Positions 1 to 5,965 of a DNA stretch of 8,372 nt are shown in pieces. Made by a program: the position numbers and the translations under genes. Below the pieces are notes generated by a model. It saw only the letters and a program-made list of their open reading frames with translations. It was not told the origin of the DNA and made no database searches. The DNA is taken from assembly GCA_031082105.1 (NCBI GenBank), contig JAVHLO010000087.1, positions 2,097-10,468 on the forward strand, written 5' to 3'. The DNA comes from Planctomycetota bacterium. GTDB taxonomy: Bacteria; Planctomycetota; MHYJ01; JACQXL01; JAVHLO01. Position 1 is the first letter of the stretch, and every line of letters begins with the position of its first letter.

Positions 1-2
1 GC

Positions 3-2660
3 AATATCGAGGTGCTCAAGACCACCGGGACCACGCTGACCGCCAACTCGGCCCTCACCGTTGCGGGGACCATCACGGTCACCGACGGCATCATGGATAT
101 CGCGGGCTACGCGGTGAACGTGACCGGCGCCACGACGATCGCGGCCGGCAAGGAGTTGAAGATCGGTTCGGGCACATACACCGCCGGCGGCGCTTTCACG
201 GCGAGCGGGGCGGCGACCACATTCACCGGCGCAGGCAAGCTGAAACTCGCATCCGCCGGCGACACCCCCAACCTCGGTACGCTGACGCCCTCGACGGGTA
301 CGGTGGAATACCTCGGGGCGGGACAGACCGTCCATGCGACCACCTACAACCACTTGACGATCAGCACGTCGACCACCGCGACACTCGGGGCATCGGCCGG
401 TGTCGGCGGGAACCTCAGCGTTGCGGCGGGAACACTGTCGGTGACGGGCGGCACGCTCACCGTCTCCGGCGCCACGGACGTCGCCGCGGCGCTTTCCATC
501 GGCGCCGCCACCGTCAATGCAGCCGGCAGTTTCGCCTGCACGGGCGCCGTGTCGTTCACCGACGCCGGCACCTTGAGGCTGGGCGGCACGATAAGCTCGT
601 TCTCGTGGCTCACCACTTTCGCGGGCTCGACCGTCGAGTACTACTGCTCGACCGGCGCGGTCACGGTTTACGCGTTCACGTATCGCAACCTGCTCATCAA
701 TGTGGGCGCGCAGACCGCCTCTTCCAACGGGGTTATAGCGACCGCCGACAGCGGCAACGTCACCGTCCAGGCGGGCACGCTGTCGCTGGGCACGAACAAC
801 CTGGCGGTCGCCGGCAACCTCACGGTCGCCGCGGGAAAGACGCTGACGTTCTCGACGGCGCTTGTCGACGTCACCGGTACTTTCAACGCGACGGGGGCAA
901 ACGTCAATATCACGGGCGCCGGGACGCTCGAACTCTCCGGGCCCGTCACAGGACTCGGGACATTCTCCGCCGCTTCGGGGAGCACCGTCAAATACAACGC
1001 CGCCGCCGACCAGGATATCGACGACGTTACGTATCATCACCTGACGATCGACAAGGGGGCGTCCGCCGGGAACTGCACGGGCAGCTTCCTCATCAACGGC
1101 AACTGCACTATCACGAGCGGCACGTTCGCCGTGGGCGCCTGGTCCGTGAATACGTCGTCGTCGACCACCACATCCGTCACCGGAACGCTCTCGATCGGGT
1201 CGGGCACCTACGACGCGAACGGCCCATTCAACGCCGCGGGCGGTTCGACGATCACGTTCGGTGCGGGCGGCACGGGTTTCTTGAAGTTCGGTTCCTCGGT
1301 CACCATCGGCGCCATCACATTCGTTCCCGGCAACTCGACGATCGTTTACGATGATGCGTCGAATCCTCAGACCGTGCAGACCCTCGCCTATTTCAACTTG
1401 CAGATTGTGAAAGACACTCAGACCGCGAGCACGGCTGCGCCACTTGCACTCGGCGGCTCGTTGACTGTGACCTCGGGAATCCTTGCGCTGGGGGCGAACA
1501 ACATCGGGATCGGCGGCGGACTCACGAACGCCGGGTCAATCACCGCGGCCACCGCGCTCATCGATGTCGGCGGCACGTTCGACTCCACCGGCGGTCTCAC
1601 CTTCACCGGCGCAGGCACGCTCCGGCTGGCCGGGACGGTCTCGAACTTCGCTTCGTTCACCGCGGGTTCGAGCCTCGTCAAGTACGTCTCCTCTTCCGAC
1701 CAGTCGGTGAAGGCGCTCACGTACTACGACCTGGAGATCGACAAGGCCGCCGGCCTCGCAGTCGCTGCGGGGAGCTTCGCGACCTCGCGGAATCTGACCG
1801 TCACCGCCGGAACGTTCCAAGTCGGCGCGAACACGATCACGGTCGCCGGCGCCACGTCGGTGACCGCGTCGGGCGCGGTGAGCGGCGTCCTCGACATAGG
1901 CGTCGGCACGCTTGACGCGAACGGAGCCTTCTCCGTCGCGGGCGTCGGCGGGACCGCCGCGGTGTTGCAGTTCAGCGGCTCGGGCCGCCTTCAGCTCGGC
2001 AGCGGCTCGCCCGTCTTCACCGCACCGTACACCTTCACGGCAGGCACGGGGACAGTGGCATACGACGATACGGCCGCCGCGCAGGATGTCGTCGCCCTCT
2101 CATCGAACTACAACAACATCGAGATCTCGAAGGCGTCGACCACAGGGTCAACCACGGGAGAGATCACGCTCACCGGGAATCTCAACGTCATCTCAGGCAC
2201 GTTGTTCGTGGGCGCGAATGGACTCAACGTCGGCGGCTCGGCGACCGTCGCGGGCACGCTGGAGACAACGACCGCGACGATCGACTGCAACGGCACGTTC
2301 AATGCGACGGGCGGCAATGTGAAGTTCACCGGCGCCGGTACGGGACAGCTCCGGCTCGGCGGCGCGCTCACAAGCCTCGGGACGTTCACCGCGGGCAGCT
2401 CCACGGTCGTCTACGATTCTACGACGACCGATCAGACCGTGGCGGGCGTCACGTATTTCGACCTCAAGTTCTCGAACACCGGTCGCACTGCGACTCTCTC
2501 CACAACCGCCACGGTGAACAACAACCTCACGGTGGACACCCAGGGCACGCTCGCCCTTGTCGCCGGCAGTGGCATGACGCTCACCGCTGCAGGCGGGACC
2601 GTCACGGTGGAAAGCGGCGCCGGCACGGCAACGCTGACGCTGACCGGCAGCTGCACGCTC
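3..2660 (+). repeat. Stalk block A: tandem ~111-129-residue beta-solenoid repeats (units 1-8)
   Basis: Each unit is read from an anchor TYxxLxIxK, then GNLTVxAGTLxVGAN, then xGTFNATGG, FTGAGTLxLGG, LGTFTAGSSTVxYD and DQTVxxVTY leading to the next anchor. Anchor aromatic residues fall at nt 345, 681, 1032, 1389, 1722, 2109 and 2454, so the intervals are 336, 351, 357, 333, 387 and 345 nt (112, 117, 119, 111, 129 and 115 residues). The window opens just after the anchor of unit 1, and unit 8 (from 2454) decays into the cap. Alternating hydrophobic and small residues with regular Gly turns suggest a beta-solenoid or serial beta-sandwich stalk. Copies are alike in protein but clearly diverged in DNA, so the expansion is old and held by selection on the protein. 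I do not recognise a named Pfam family. Confidence 0.88.
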
Positions 2661-5600
2661 CAGGTAGCGGGATCGATCGCCATGAACTCCGGAGGCAGGT
2701 TCGTCTCCACGCAATTCGGCGGGATTAGACCGACCGTGACATGGTACAACAACGATCGGTACTCGTTCCGCGTCAACAACGGCGGACGTATCGATGTAAA
2801 CGACATGACCATGAGCTACGTGGACGGGGACGGGCTGTGCGTGATGCCAGGCGCGACGATCGACGGCATCGACAACCTGTACCTCACCGACAACACCGGG
2901 GTCACGCCTGTCACGTGGGCGTACAGCACTGCGTTGAACATCAGGCTTGGCGCCTCGGCATCGGTCGACTACAGTTTTGCCAACGTGCGCTTCTACGGCG
3001 GACCGACCTATACTGTCACGACCGACGCCGCCTACACGGCGAGCCGGGTAGTCGAACTGAGCCAGCCAGTCGGCGGCGGATCCGCCACGGAGAACGACCG
3101 CGAGGCGGGTCAGCAGGAAGGCGCCGGCCATTCGATCGTGTGGCTGATGATATGCGCCTGGAATGGAACCATCAGTTCCGACTGGGGCGACGGGGATAAC
3201 TGGAGCCCGACGGGCATCCCGGACGCGAACTACGACGTGAGCATCGTAACGGCCCCGAACCCCTGCTACGTCGCCACGGGGACCACGAGGGCGTGCAGGA
3301 GCTTCTCGCTGCAGTCCGGCGCATTCGAGGTCCAGGGGACGGGAATACTCGAAGTGAACAAGGACTTCACGCGGACGGGCGGCACGTTCGGCGGGACGGG
3401 CACGACAAAATTCGTGGGCGACGTGGCGCAGAACGTCTCTCCGACCGGAATGACCTTCGCCCAGGTCGAAGTGAACAAGGGCGCGGAGTCCGTGAGCCTC
3501 GGCGCCGCGATGAACGTGTCGGGGAACGTCACGGTGACCGCTGGCACGTTGGCCGTCGGCGGCAGCTCGCTGACCGTGCAGGGGACGCTCTCGGGCGCGG
3601 GGAACATCACGATCAGCACGGGAACAGTAACGGTTCAGGCCGGCGGCGACATCGACCTGGCCGGGACGACCACGTTCTCCGGCGCCGGCGAGCTGCGGAT
3701 ACGCGCCGCCTCCGTCACCAGCCTCGGCGTACTGGCCGGCGCGTCCGGCTGGGTCGTCTACGACAGCACCACCGTGGACCAGACCGTCTGCAGCATGACG
3801 TATCCGACGAACCTCCGCATCAACAGGACGGGATTGCCCTCGCCGCCTACCGCCTCCCTGGCCGGTGTCACGACCGTGGATGGTCAGTTGTCCGTCGCGG
3901 CTGGCACGCTGAGCCTGGCCGGACAGACATTGACGTGCAACGGGAACGTGACCGTCCCCGTGGGCGCAATCCTGTCGCTCACCGACGCGTCCACGATGTA
4001 CATCGCCGACGGCAAGATTGTGACCGTCAATGGAAAGCTCTACGCACAGGGCACCGCGCCTAAGCCGACCATTACTCACACAGGAGCGGGCAGCGACAGG
4101 TTCTCGCTCGTCGTCAACGGCCAGGTCGAGGTGGACGGCCTGAACTTCTCGTGGGCGACGCAGAATGGGCTTGAGATCGCGTCGACCACGACGATTACCA
4201 CGCTGAGAAACATCCGGTTCGAGAACGCGCCCTCCGGCGCCGGCAACAGGCACCTCTCCATCACCCGGTCCGCCCTCAGCCTGGTGTGTGATGGCTGCTT
4301 CTTCGACGATTCGTTCCTGGCCGGCGGTAAGAACGTCTATCTGAACGACTCGGACGGCGGGAACAACGTGATTGTGACGCTTGAAGACAAGGTGGACGGC
4401 AGCTCAGGTCCCGGCGCGGGTTCCGACTACGAATGGGAGGTGAACACCGCGGCGATCAACTGGGTAAATGACGTGGGCACACCGCTCTCCGGCGCAGTGC
4501 AGGGCTACCCGACCGCCGCGTACACGCTGGGCGCGGGCAGTGCCTTCTGGGCGATCTACGCCGCCACGCGCAACGTTGGCGGACCCGGCACGGACGATCG
4601 CCTGTATGTGCTGGACGGTTCCGGCACGGCGCAGTATTTCTACACCGTACCCGATGGCAACGGAGACATCGTGGGAACACCGTGGTGGGACGACGAGGCG
4701 CCGGGCGCGGGAGGTGGGCAGGTCGTGTACTTCGGAACAACCAAGGGATTGCTTTACAAACTGCTCGATGACGGCGCCGGGCTCGCCGTCGCACCGGGAT
4801 ACCCGAAGGCCATCGGCGAGGACGCCGACCCGGACAACGACGAGGTGACGAGCGCGGTCGTTTCGGACTTCGACTCCGGCACGACCACCGGACCGAACGT
4901 CTACTTCGGCGCGATAAAGGACGGCGTGAACGGCATCATGGCCTACGACATCGCCGGCGGCACGCAGGAGTTCTTCATCGGAACAGATCCATATCCCGTG
5001 CGCACTGCGCCGATGTGGTACAAGTCGCTGGGAATCGTATACCTTTTCCTGGGCTCGGATTCCGTCGGCGGACAGGCGTGCGTCTACAGGGTCGATACGA
5101 GCACGACCATCGAGAACATCGACGCGATGGGCGCGTACCCGACGACAGGCCATTTCAGAGGCGACATACAGATCGCTCCCGGCGCATGGACGCCGGGCAA
5201 TGGTTACAAGCCGACGCTGTTCATTGGAAACACGGACGGCAAGGTCTACGGGCTGAACTGCTTCGCGTATGGAAGTGTCGCTGACTTGCAGCATCTGAAC
5301 CCGTCAGGCACCACCTGGTCGCCGAAATTTGACAACCCGGCGGGCGGCGTCTGGGCACTCGTCTGGTACGGCATTGCTTACCCGTACTTGTACTACGGCG
5401 ACGATACGGGCCGTGTCCATGTGTTCAGTCAGGTGAACGGCGCCGGTCTGGGCGCGCCGTTCCCACTGCAAGTGGACGGCGGCACGGCCATCAAGGCAGG
5501 CATGCAGGCGTGGTGGGACAAGAACGGCAACGGACACGTCATCTACGTCGGCAATTCGGGCGGGAAGTACATGGTCATTGACGAGCGCGACAACTCGAAC

Positions 5601-5768
5601 AACCCGCTCGGAACGGTGATTTCAACGATGGATTTCGGCGACGTCGAGATAACGACGATCTCGTGCGTCTATTTCGGCGGCCCTAACCCGTACAAGATGA
5701 TGATCGGGACCAGCGACGGGAGCGTCTATCTGGTCGATGAAGCTATAGACCCGACGCCAAGCTACTGA
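3..5768 (+). CDS. Giant secreted beta-solenoid repeat protein with C-terminal beta-propeller (5' partial)
   Basis: The frame is open from base 3 to the TGA at 5766-5768, giving 1921 visible residues (residue number = nt/3). The real start lies left of the window: the first visible residues (NIEVLK) already match the repeat anchor YNNIEISK seen at 2109, so the GTG at 12 is internal. Order: stalk repeats (residues 1 to ~887), beta-helix-like cap A (~893-1030), Gly/Glu-rich linker (~1020-1045), WNGT/DNWSP domain (from W1053), short stalk (~1097-1353), cap B (~1355-1483), eight-motif propeller (~1490-1921). Composition is Gly/Ala/Thr/Ser/Val-rich with few Lys and Cys, as in extracellular fibrous proteins. 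No catalytic motif, LPXTG, PEP-CTERM or T9SS-type tail is visible; the protein ends on the propeller (VDEAIDPTPSY). The signal peptide, if any, is outside the window. Inferred role: surface stalk presenting a propeller head for adhesion or binding. The coding call is very secure; the function is inference. Confidence 0.93.
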   Translation, partial: NIEVLKTTGTTLTANSALTVAGTITVTDGIMDIAGYAVNVTGATTIAAGKELKIGSGTYTAGGAFTASGAATTFTGAGKLKLASAGDTPNLGTLTPSTGTVEYLGAGQTVHATTYNHLTISTSTTATLGASAGVGGNLSVAAGTLSVTGGTLTVSGATDVAAALSIGAATVNAAGSFACTGAVSFTDAGTLRLGGTISSFSWLTTFAGSTVEYYCSTGAVTVYAFTYRNLLINVGAQTASSNGVIATADSGNVTVQAGTLSLGTNNLAVAGNLTVAAGKTLTFSTALVDVTGTFNATGANVNITGAGTLELSGPVTGLGTFSAASGSTVKYNAAADQDIDDVTYHHLTIDKGASAGNCTGSFLINGNCTITSGTFAVGAWSVNTSSSTTTSVTGTLSIGSGTYDANGPFNAAGGSTITFGAGGTGFLKFGSSVTIGAITFVPGNSTIVYDDASNPQTVQTLAYFNLQIVKDTQTASTAAPLALGGSLTVTSGILALGANNIGIGGGLTNAGSITAATALIDVGGTFDSTGGLTFTGAGTLRLAGTVSNFASFTAGSSLVKYVSSSDQSVKALTYYDLEIDKAAGLAVAAGSFATSRNLTVTAGTFQVGANTITVAGATSVTASGAVSGVLDIGVGTLDANGAFSVAGVGGTAAVLQFSGSGRLQLGSGSPVFTAPYTFTAGTGTVAYDDTAAAQDVVALSSNYNNIEISKASTTGSTTGEITLTGNLNVISGTLFVGANGLNVGGSATVAGTLETTTATIDCNGTFNATGGNVKFTGAGTGQLRLGGALTSLGTFTAGSSTVVYDSTTTDQTVAGVTYFDLKFSNTGRTATLSTTATVNNNLTVDTQGTLALVAGSGMTLTAAGGTVTVESGAGTATLTLTGSCTLQVAGSIAMNSGGRFVSTQFGGIRPTVTWYNNDRYSFRVNNGGRIDVNDMTMSYVDGDGLCVMPGATIDGIDNLYLTDNTGVTPVTWAYSTALNIRLGASASVDYSFANVRFYGGPTYTVTTDAAYTASRVVELSQPVGGGSATENDREAGQQEGAGHSIVWLMICAWNGTISSDWGDGDNWSPTGIPDANYDVSIVTAPNPCYVATGTTRACRSFSLQSGAFEVQGTGILEVNKDFTRTGGTFGGTGTTKFVGDVAQNVSPTGMTFAQVEVNKGAESVSLGAAMNVSGNVTVTAGTLAVGGSSLTVQGTLSGAGNITISTGTVTVQAGGDIDLAGTTTFSGAGELRIRAASVTSLGVLAGASGWVVYDSTTVDQTVCSMTYPTNLRINRTGLPSPPTASLAGVTTVDGQLSVAAGTLSLAGQTLTCNGNVTVPVGAILSLTDASTMYIADGKIVTVNGKLYAQGTAPKPTITHTGAGSDRFSLVVNGQVEVDGLNFSWATQNGLEIASTTTITTLRNIRFENAPSGAGNRHLSITRSALSLVCDGCFFDDSFLAGGKNVYLNDSDGGNNVIVTLEDKVDGSSGPGAGSDYEWEVNTAAINWVNDVGTPLSGAVQGYPTAAYTLGAGSAFWAIYAATRNVGGPGTDDRLYVLDGSGTAQYFYTVPDGNGDIVGTPWWDDEAPGAGGGQVVYFGTTKGLLYKLLDDGAGLAVAPGYPKAIGEDADPDNDEVTSAVVSDFDSGTTTGPNVYFGAIKDGVNGIMAYDIAGGTQEFFIGTDPYPVRTAPMWYKSLGIVYLFLGSDSVGGQACVYRVDTSTTIENIDAMGAYPTTGHFRGDIQIAPGAWTPGNGYKPTLFIGNTDGKVYGLNCFAYGSVADLQHLNPSGTTWSPKFDNPAGGVWALVWYGIAYPYLYYGDDTGRVHVFSQVNGAGLGAPFPLQVDGGTAIKAGMQAWWDKNGNGHVIYVGNSGGKYMVIDERDNSNNPLGTVISTMDFGDVEITTISCVYFGGPNPYKMMIGTSDGSVYLVDEAIDPTPSY
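2680..3090 (+). other. Cap domain A (beta-helix-like), within the giant protein
   Basis: After the repeats stop, the protein reads PTVTW, then DRYSFRVNNGGRIDV (Asp codon at 2754), MSYVDGDGL, and IDGIDNLYLTDN. This is the look of a short right-handed parallel beta-helix turn series (hydrophobic strand, Asn/Gly turn, Val-Asp, Asn-Leu). It aligns with cap B at 4065-4450 and is followed by a Gly/Glu/Gln-rich linker (about 3060-3135), which probably forms a flexible joint. This is a domain within the CDS, not a separate gene. The fold is inferred from pattern alone. Confidence 0.6.
3153..3290 (+). other. WNGT...DNWSP hinge domain within the giant protein
   Basis: The protein reads CAWNGTISSDWGDGDNWSP followed by TGIPDANYDVSI (first Trp codon at 3159). 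This W-N-G-x-x-S-x-x-W-x-x-x-x-N-W-S-P-x-G-x-P-x-x-x-x-x-V-x-I pattern is common at the start of repeat sections in large bacterial surface proteins, where it begins a new beta-rich section. Here it starts the second, shorter stalk directly after the linker that follows cap A, so it marks the border between the two stalk-cap copies. No function beyond architecture can be given. Confidence 0.6.
3290..4060 (+). repeat. Stalk block B: second, shorter run of the same repeat (units 9-11)
   Basis: A short leading unit (about 3290-3455, with FEVQGTGILEVNKDF and GGTFGGTGTTKFVGD) is followed by anchors at 3456 (MTFAQVEVNK) and 3801 (MTYPTNLRINR), 345 nt or 115 residues apart, the same period as block A. 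The hallmark segments GNVTVTAGTLAVGG, FSGAGELRI, WVVYDSTTVDQTV and GQLSVAAGTLSLAG are all present. The last unit runs into cap B. So the repeat family resumes after the cap A/WNGT interruption with roughly two and a half units against about eight in block A. Confidence 0.83.
4065..4450 (+). other. Cap domain B (homologous to cap A), within the giant protein
   Basis: PTITH is followed by SDRFSLVVNGQVEVDGLNF (Ser codon at 4092), NGLEIASTTTI and LRNIRFENAP. Residue by residue this matches cap A: PT-V/I-T, then DR-Y/F-S-F/L with VN, then I/V-D/E-V, GL, TI, and D/R-N-L/I. The two Asp-Arg pairs lie 1341 nt (447 residues) apart. The domain ends in VTLEDKVDGSSGPGAG, a probable flexible joint, then WEVNTAAINW leads into the propeller. 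Two cysteines close together (CDGCFFDD) could form a disulphide or a metal site; nothing else supports either reading. Confidence 0.62.
4470..5765 (+). other. C-terminal eight-motif PQQ/FG-GAP-like beta-propeller of the giant protein
   Basis: Eight copies of the strand-turn-strand motif (two or three hydrophobics, Tyr/Phe-Gly, turn with Gly, then V-Y-x-h-D) are visible: RLYVLDGSG (4599), VVYFGTTKGLLYKL (4722), NVYFGAIKDGVNGIMAYD (4896), IVYLFLGSDSVGG (5034), TLFIGNTDGKVYGLN (5214), YLYYGDDTGRVHVF (5385), VIYVGNSGGKYMVID (5538) and KMMIGTSDGSVYLVD (5694). Eight motifs fit the eight-blade quinoprotein-like fold. Acid-rich loops between them (D1607-A-D-P-D-N-D-E; D1839-K-N-G-N-G) resemble calcium loops of FG-GAP/VCBS propellers. 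The vicinal Cys-Cys of PQQ dehydrogenases is absent, so a binding or structural head is more likely than an enzyme. Confidence 0.75.
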
Positions 5769-5798
5769 TAATTGACAACTGACATTTGACAATTGACG
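5764..5798 (+). repeat. Tandem heptamer array, ATTGACA-type, five units
   Basis: Five consecutive 7-mers run without gaps: ACTGATA, ATTGACA, ACTGACA, TTTGACA, ATTGACG (consensus ATTGACA). The first unit overlaps the last codons of the upstream gene and supplies its TGA stop (5766-5768). Each unit holds TGA at positions 3-5, and because 7 is not a multiple of 3 the array stops all three forward frames. Short heptamer repeats of this type are known in intergenic regions of several bacterial phyla. The reverse strand stays open and reads as QLS-type peptide, a common source of false short genes. Confidence 0.85.
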
Positions 5799-5829
5799 TT
5801 GCATGGCATGAGTATCCGTTCACTTGCGA

Positions 5830-5854
5830 TGTGGCACAGCCGCCCTGTGTCACA
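5830..5854 (+). other. Intergenic stem-loop, 10 bp stem, 5-base loop
   Basis: TGTGGCACAG (5830-5839) pairs along its whole length with CTGTGTCACA (5845-5854), with one G-U wobble, closing a CCGCC loop. No T-run follows (next bases CATTAGG), so it is not a canonical intrinsic terminator. It lies 61 bases after the stop of the giant gene and 4 bases before the AGGA element of the next gene. It could be a U-less terminator, an mRNA-stabilising 3' end, or a 5' leader structure of the downstream gene. The palindrome could also be a protein-binding site. Confidence 0.5.
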
Positions 5855-5858
5855 CATT

Positions 5859-5875
5859 AGGATCGGCAAATAGTG
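5859..5875 (+). promoter_or_regulatory. Possible Shine-Dalgarno AGGA with GTG start (alternative start of downstream gene)
   Basis: AGGA at 5859-5862 sits 10 bases before a GTG (5873-5875) that is in frame with the ATG at 5894. The in-frame TAG at 5858-5860 sets the upstream limit. No Shine-Dalgarno-like element is seen close upstream of the ATG. The GTG start would add MRTDFRS before the signal peptide, giving a longer but still acceptable positively charged N-region. Confidence 0.4.
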
Positions 5876-5893
5876 CGGACCGACTTTCGCAGT

Positions 5894-5965
5894 ATGAACA
5901 GGAAAGCATTGAGCCCGATCTGTGCATTGCTGGTCGTGACAGCTTTCGCCGGCAACCTATGCGCC
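5894..5965 (+). other. Predicted N-terminal signal peptide of the propeller-Fn3 protein
   Basis: MNRK gives a basic N-region, about 16 mostly hydrophobic residues follow (ALSPICALLVVTAFAG), and small residues at AFA/GN or NLCA/DD offer signal peptidase I sites. The Cys before Ala-Asp-Asp does not sit in a proper lipobox (GNLC), so a lipoprotein is unlikely. The mature protein begins with an acidic, Trp-rich stretch (DDWPSWSG) before the first propeller strand. Confidence 0.75.

Noticed and set aside
12..14. GTG at 12 as the true start of the giant gene
   Set aside because: The frame is open before it and residues NIEVLK match the repeat anchor YNNIEISK, so it lies inside a repeat unit; no signal peptide or ribosome site is there.
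3135..3161. Membrane segment in the middle of the giant protein (IVWLMICAW)
   Set aside because: Only about nine hydrophobic residues between a Gly/Glu linker and a Trp-rich beta domain; too short for a helix across a membrane and better read as a beta strand at a domain joint.
3..4060. CRISPR-like or recent tandem DNA repeat in the stalk region
   Set aside because: The repeats are long, vary in length (111-129 residues), remain in one reading frame and are diverged in DNA; they are protein repeats.
2193..4253. A 686-codon open frame on the minus strand
   Set aside because: It lies wholly antisense to the clearly repetitive coding frame, its translation is Arg/Ala/His/Asp-rich with no domain pattern, and long antisense frames are expected where GC-rich codons repeat. 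It follows the opposite strand's codon bias.
4404..5294. A 296-codon open frame on the minus strand
   Set aside because: It is antisense to the propeller region of the giant gene, has no recognisable motif, and shows the composition expected of a GC-rich shadow frame.
5772..5815. Sigma-70 promoter with -35 TTGACA inside the heptamer array
   Set aside because: TTGACA arises simply because it is part of the repeat unit, and no good -10 box is found at 16-18 bases; the best match, GAGTAT (5810-5815), has only three of six bases.
5761..5896. Gene 1 and gene 2 as one gene split by a mutation
   Set aside because: Stops occur in all three frames in the spacer and gene 2 has its own signal peptide, so they are separate genes.
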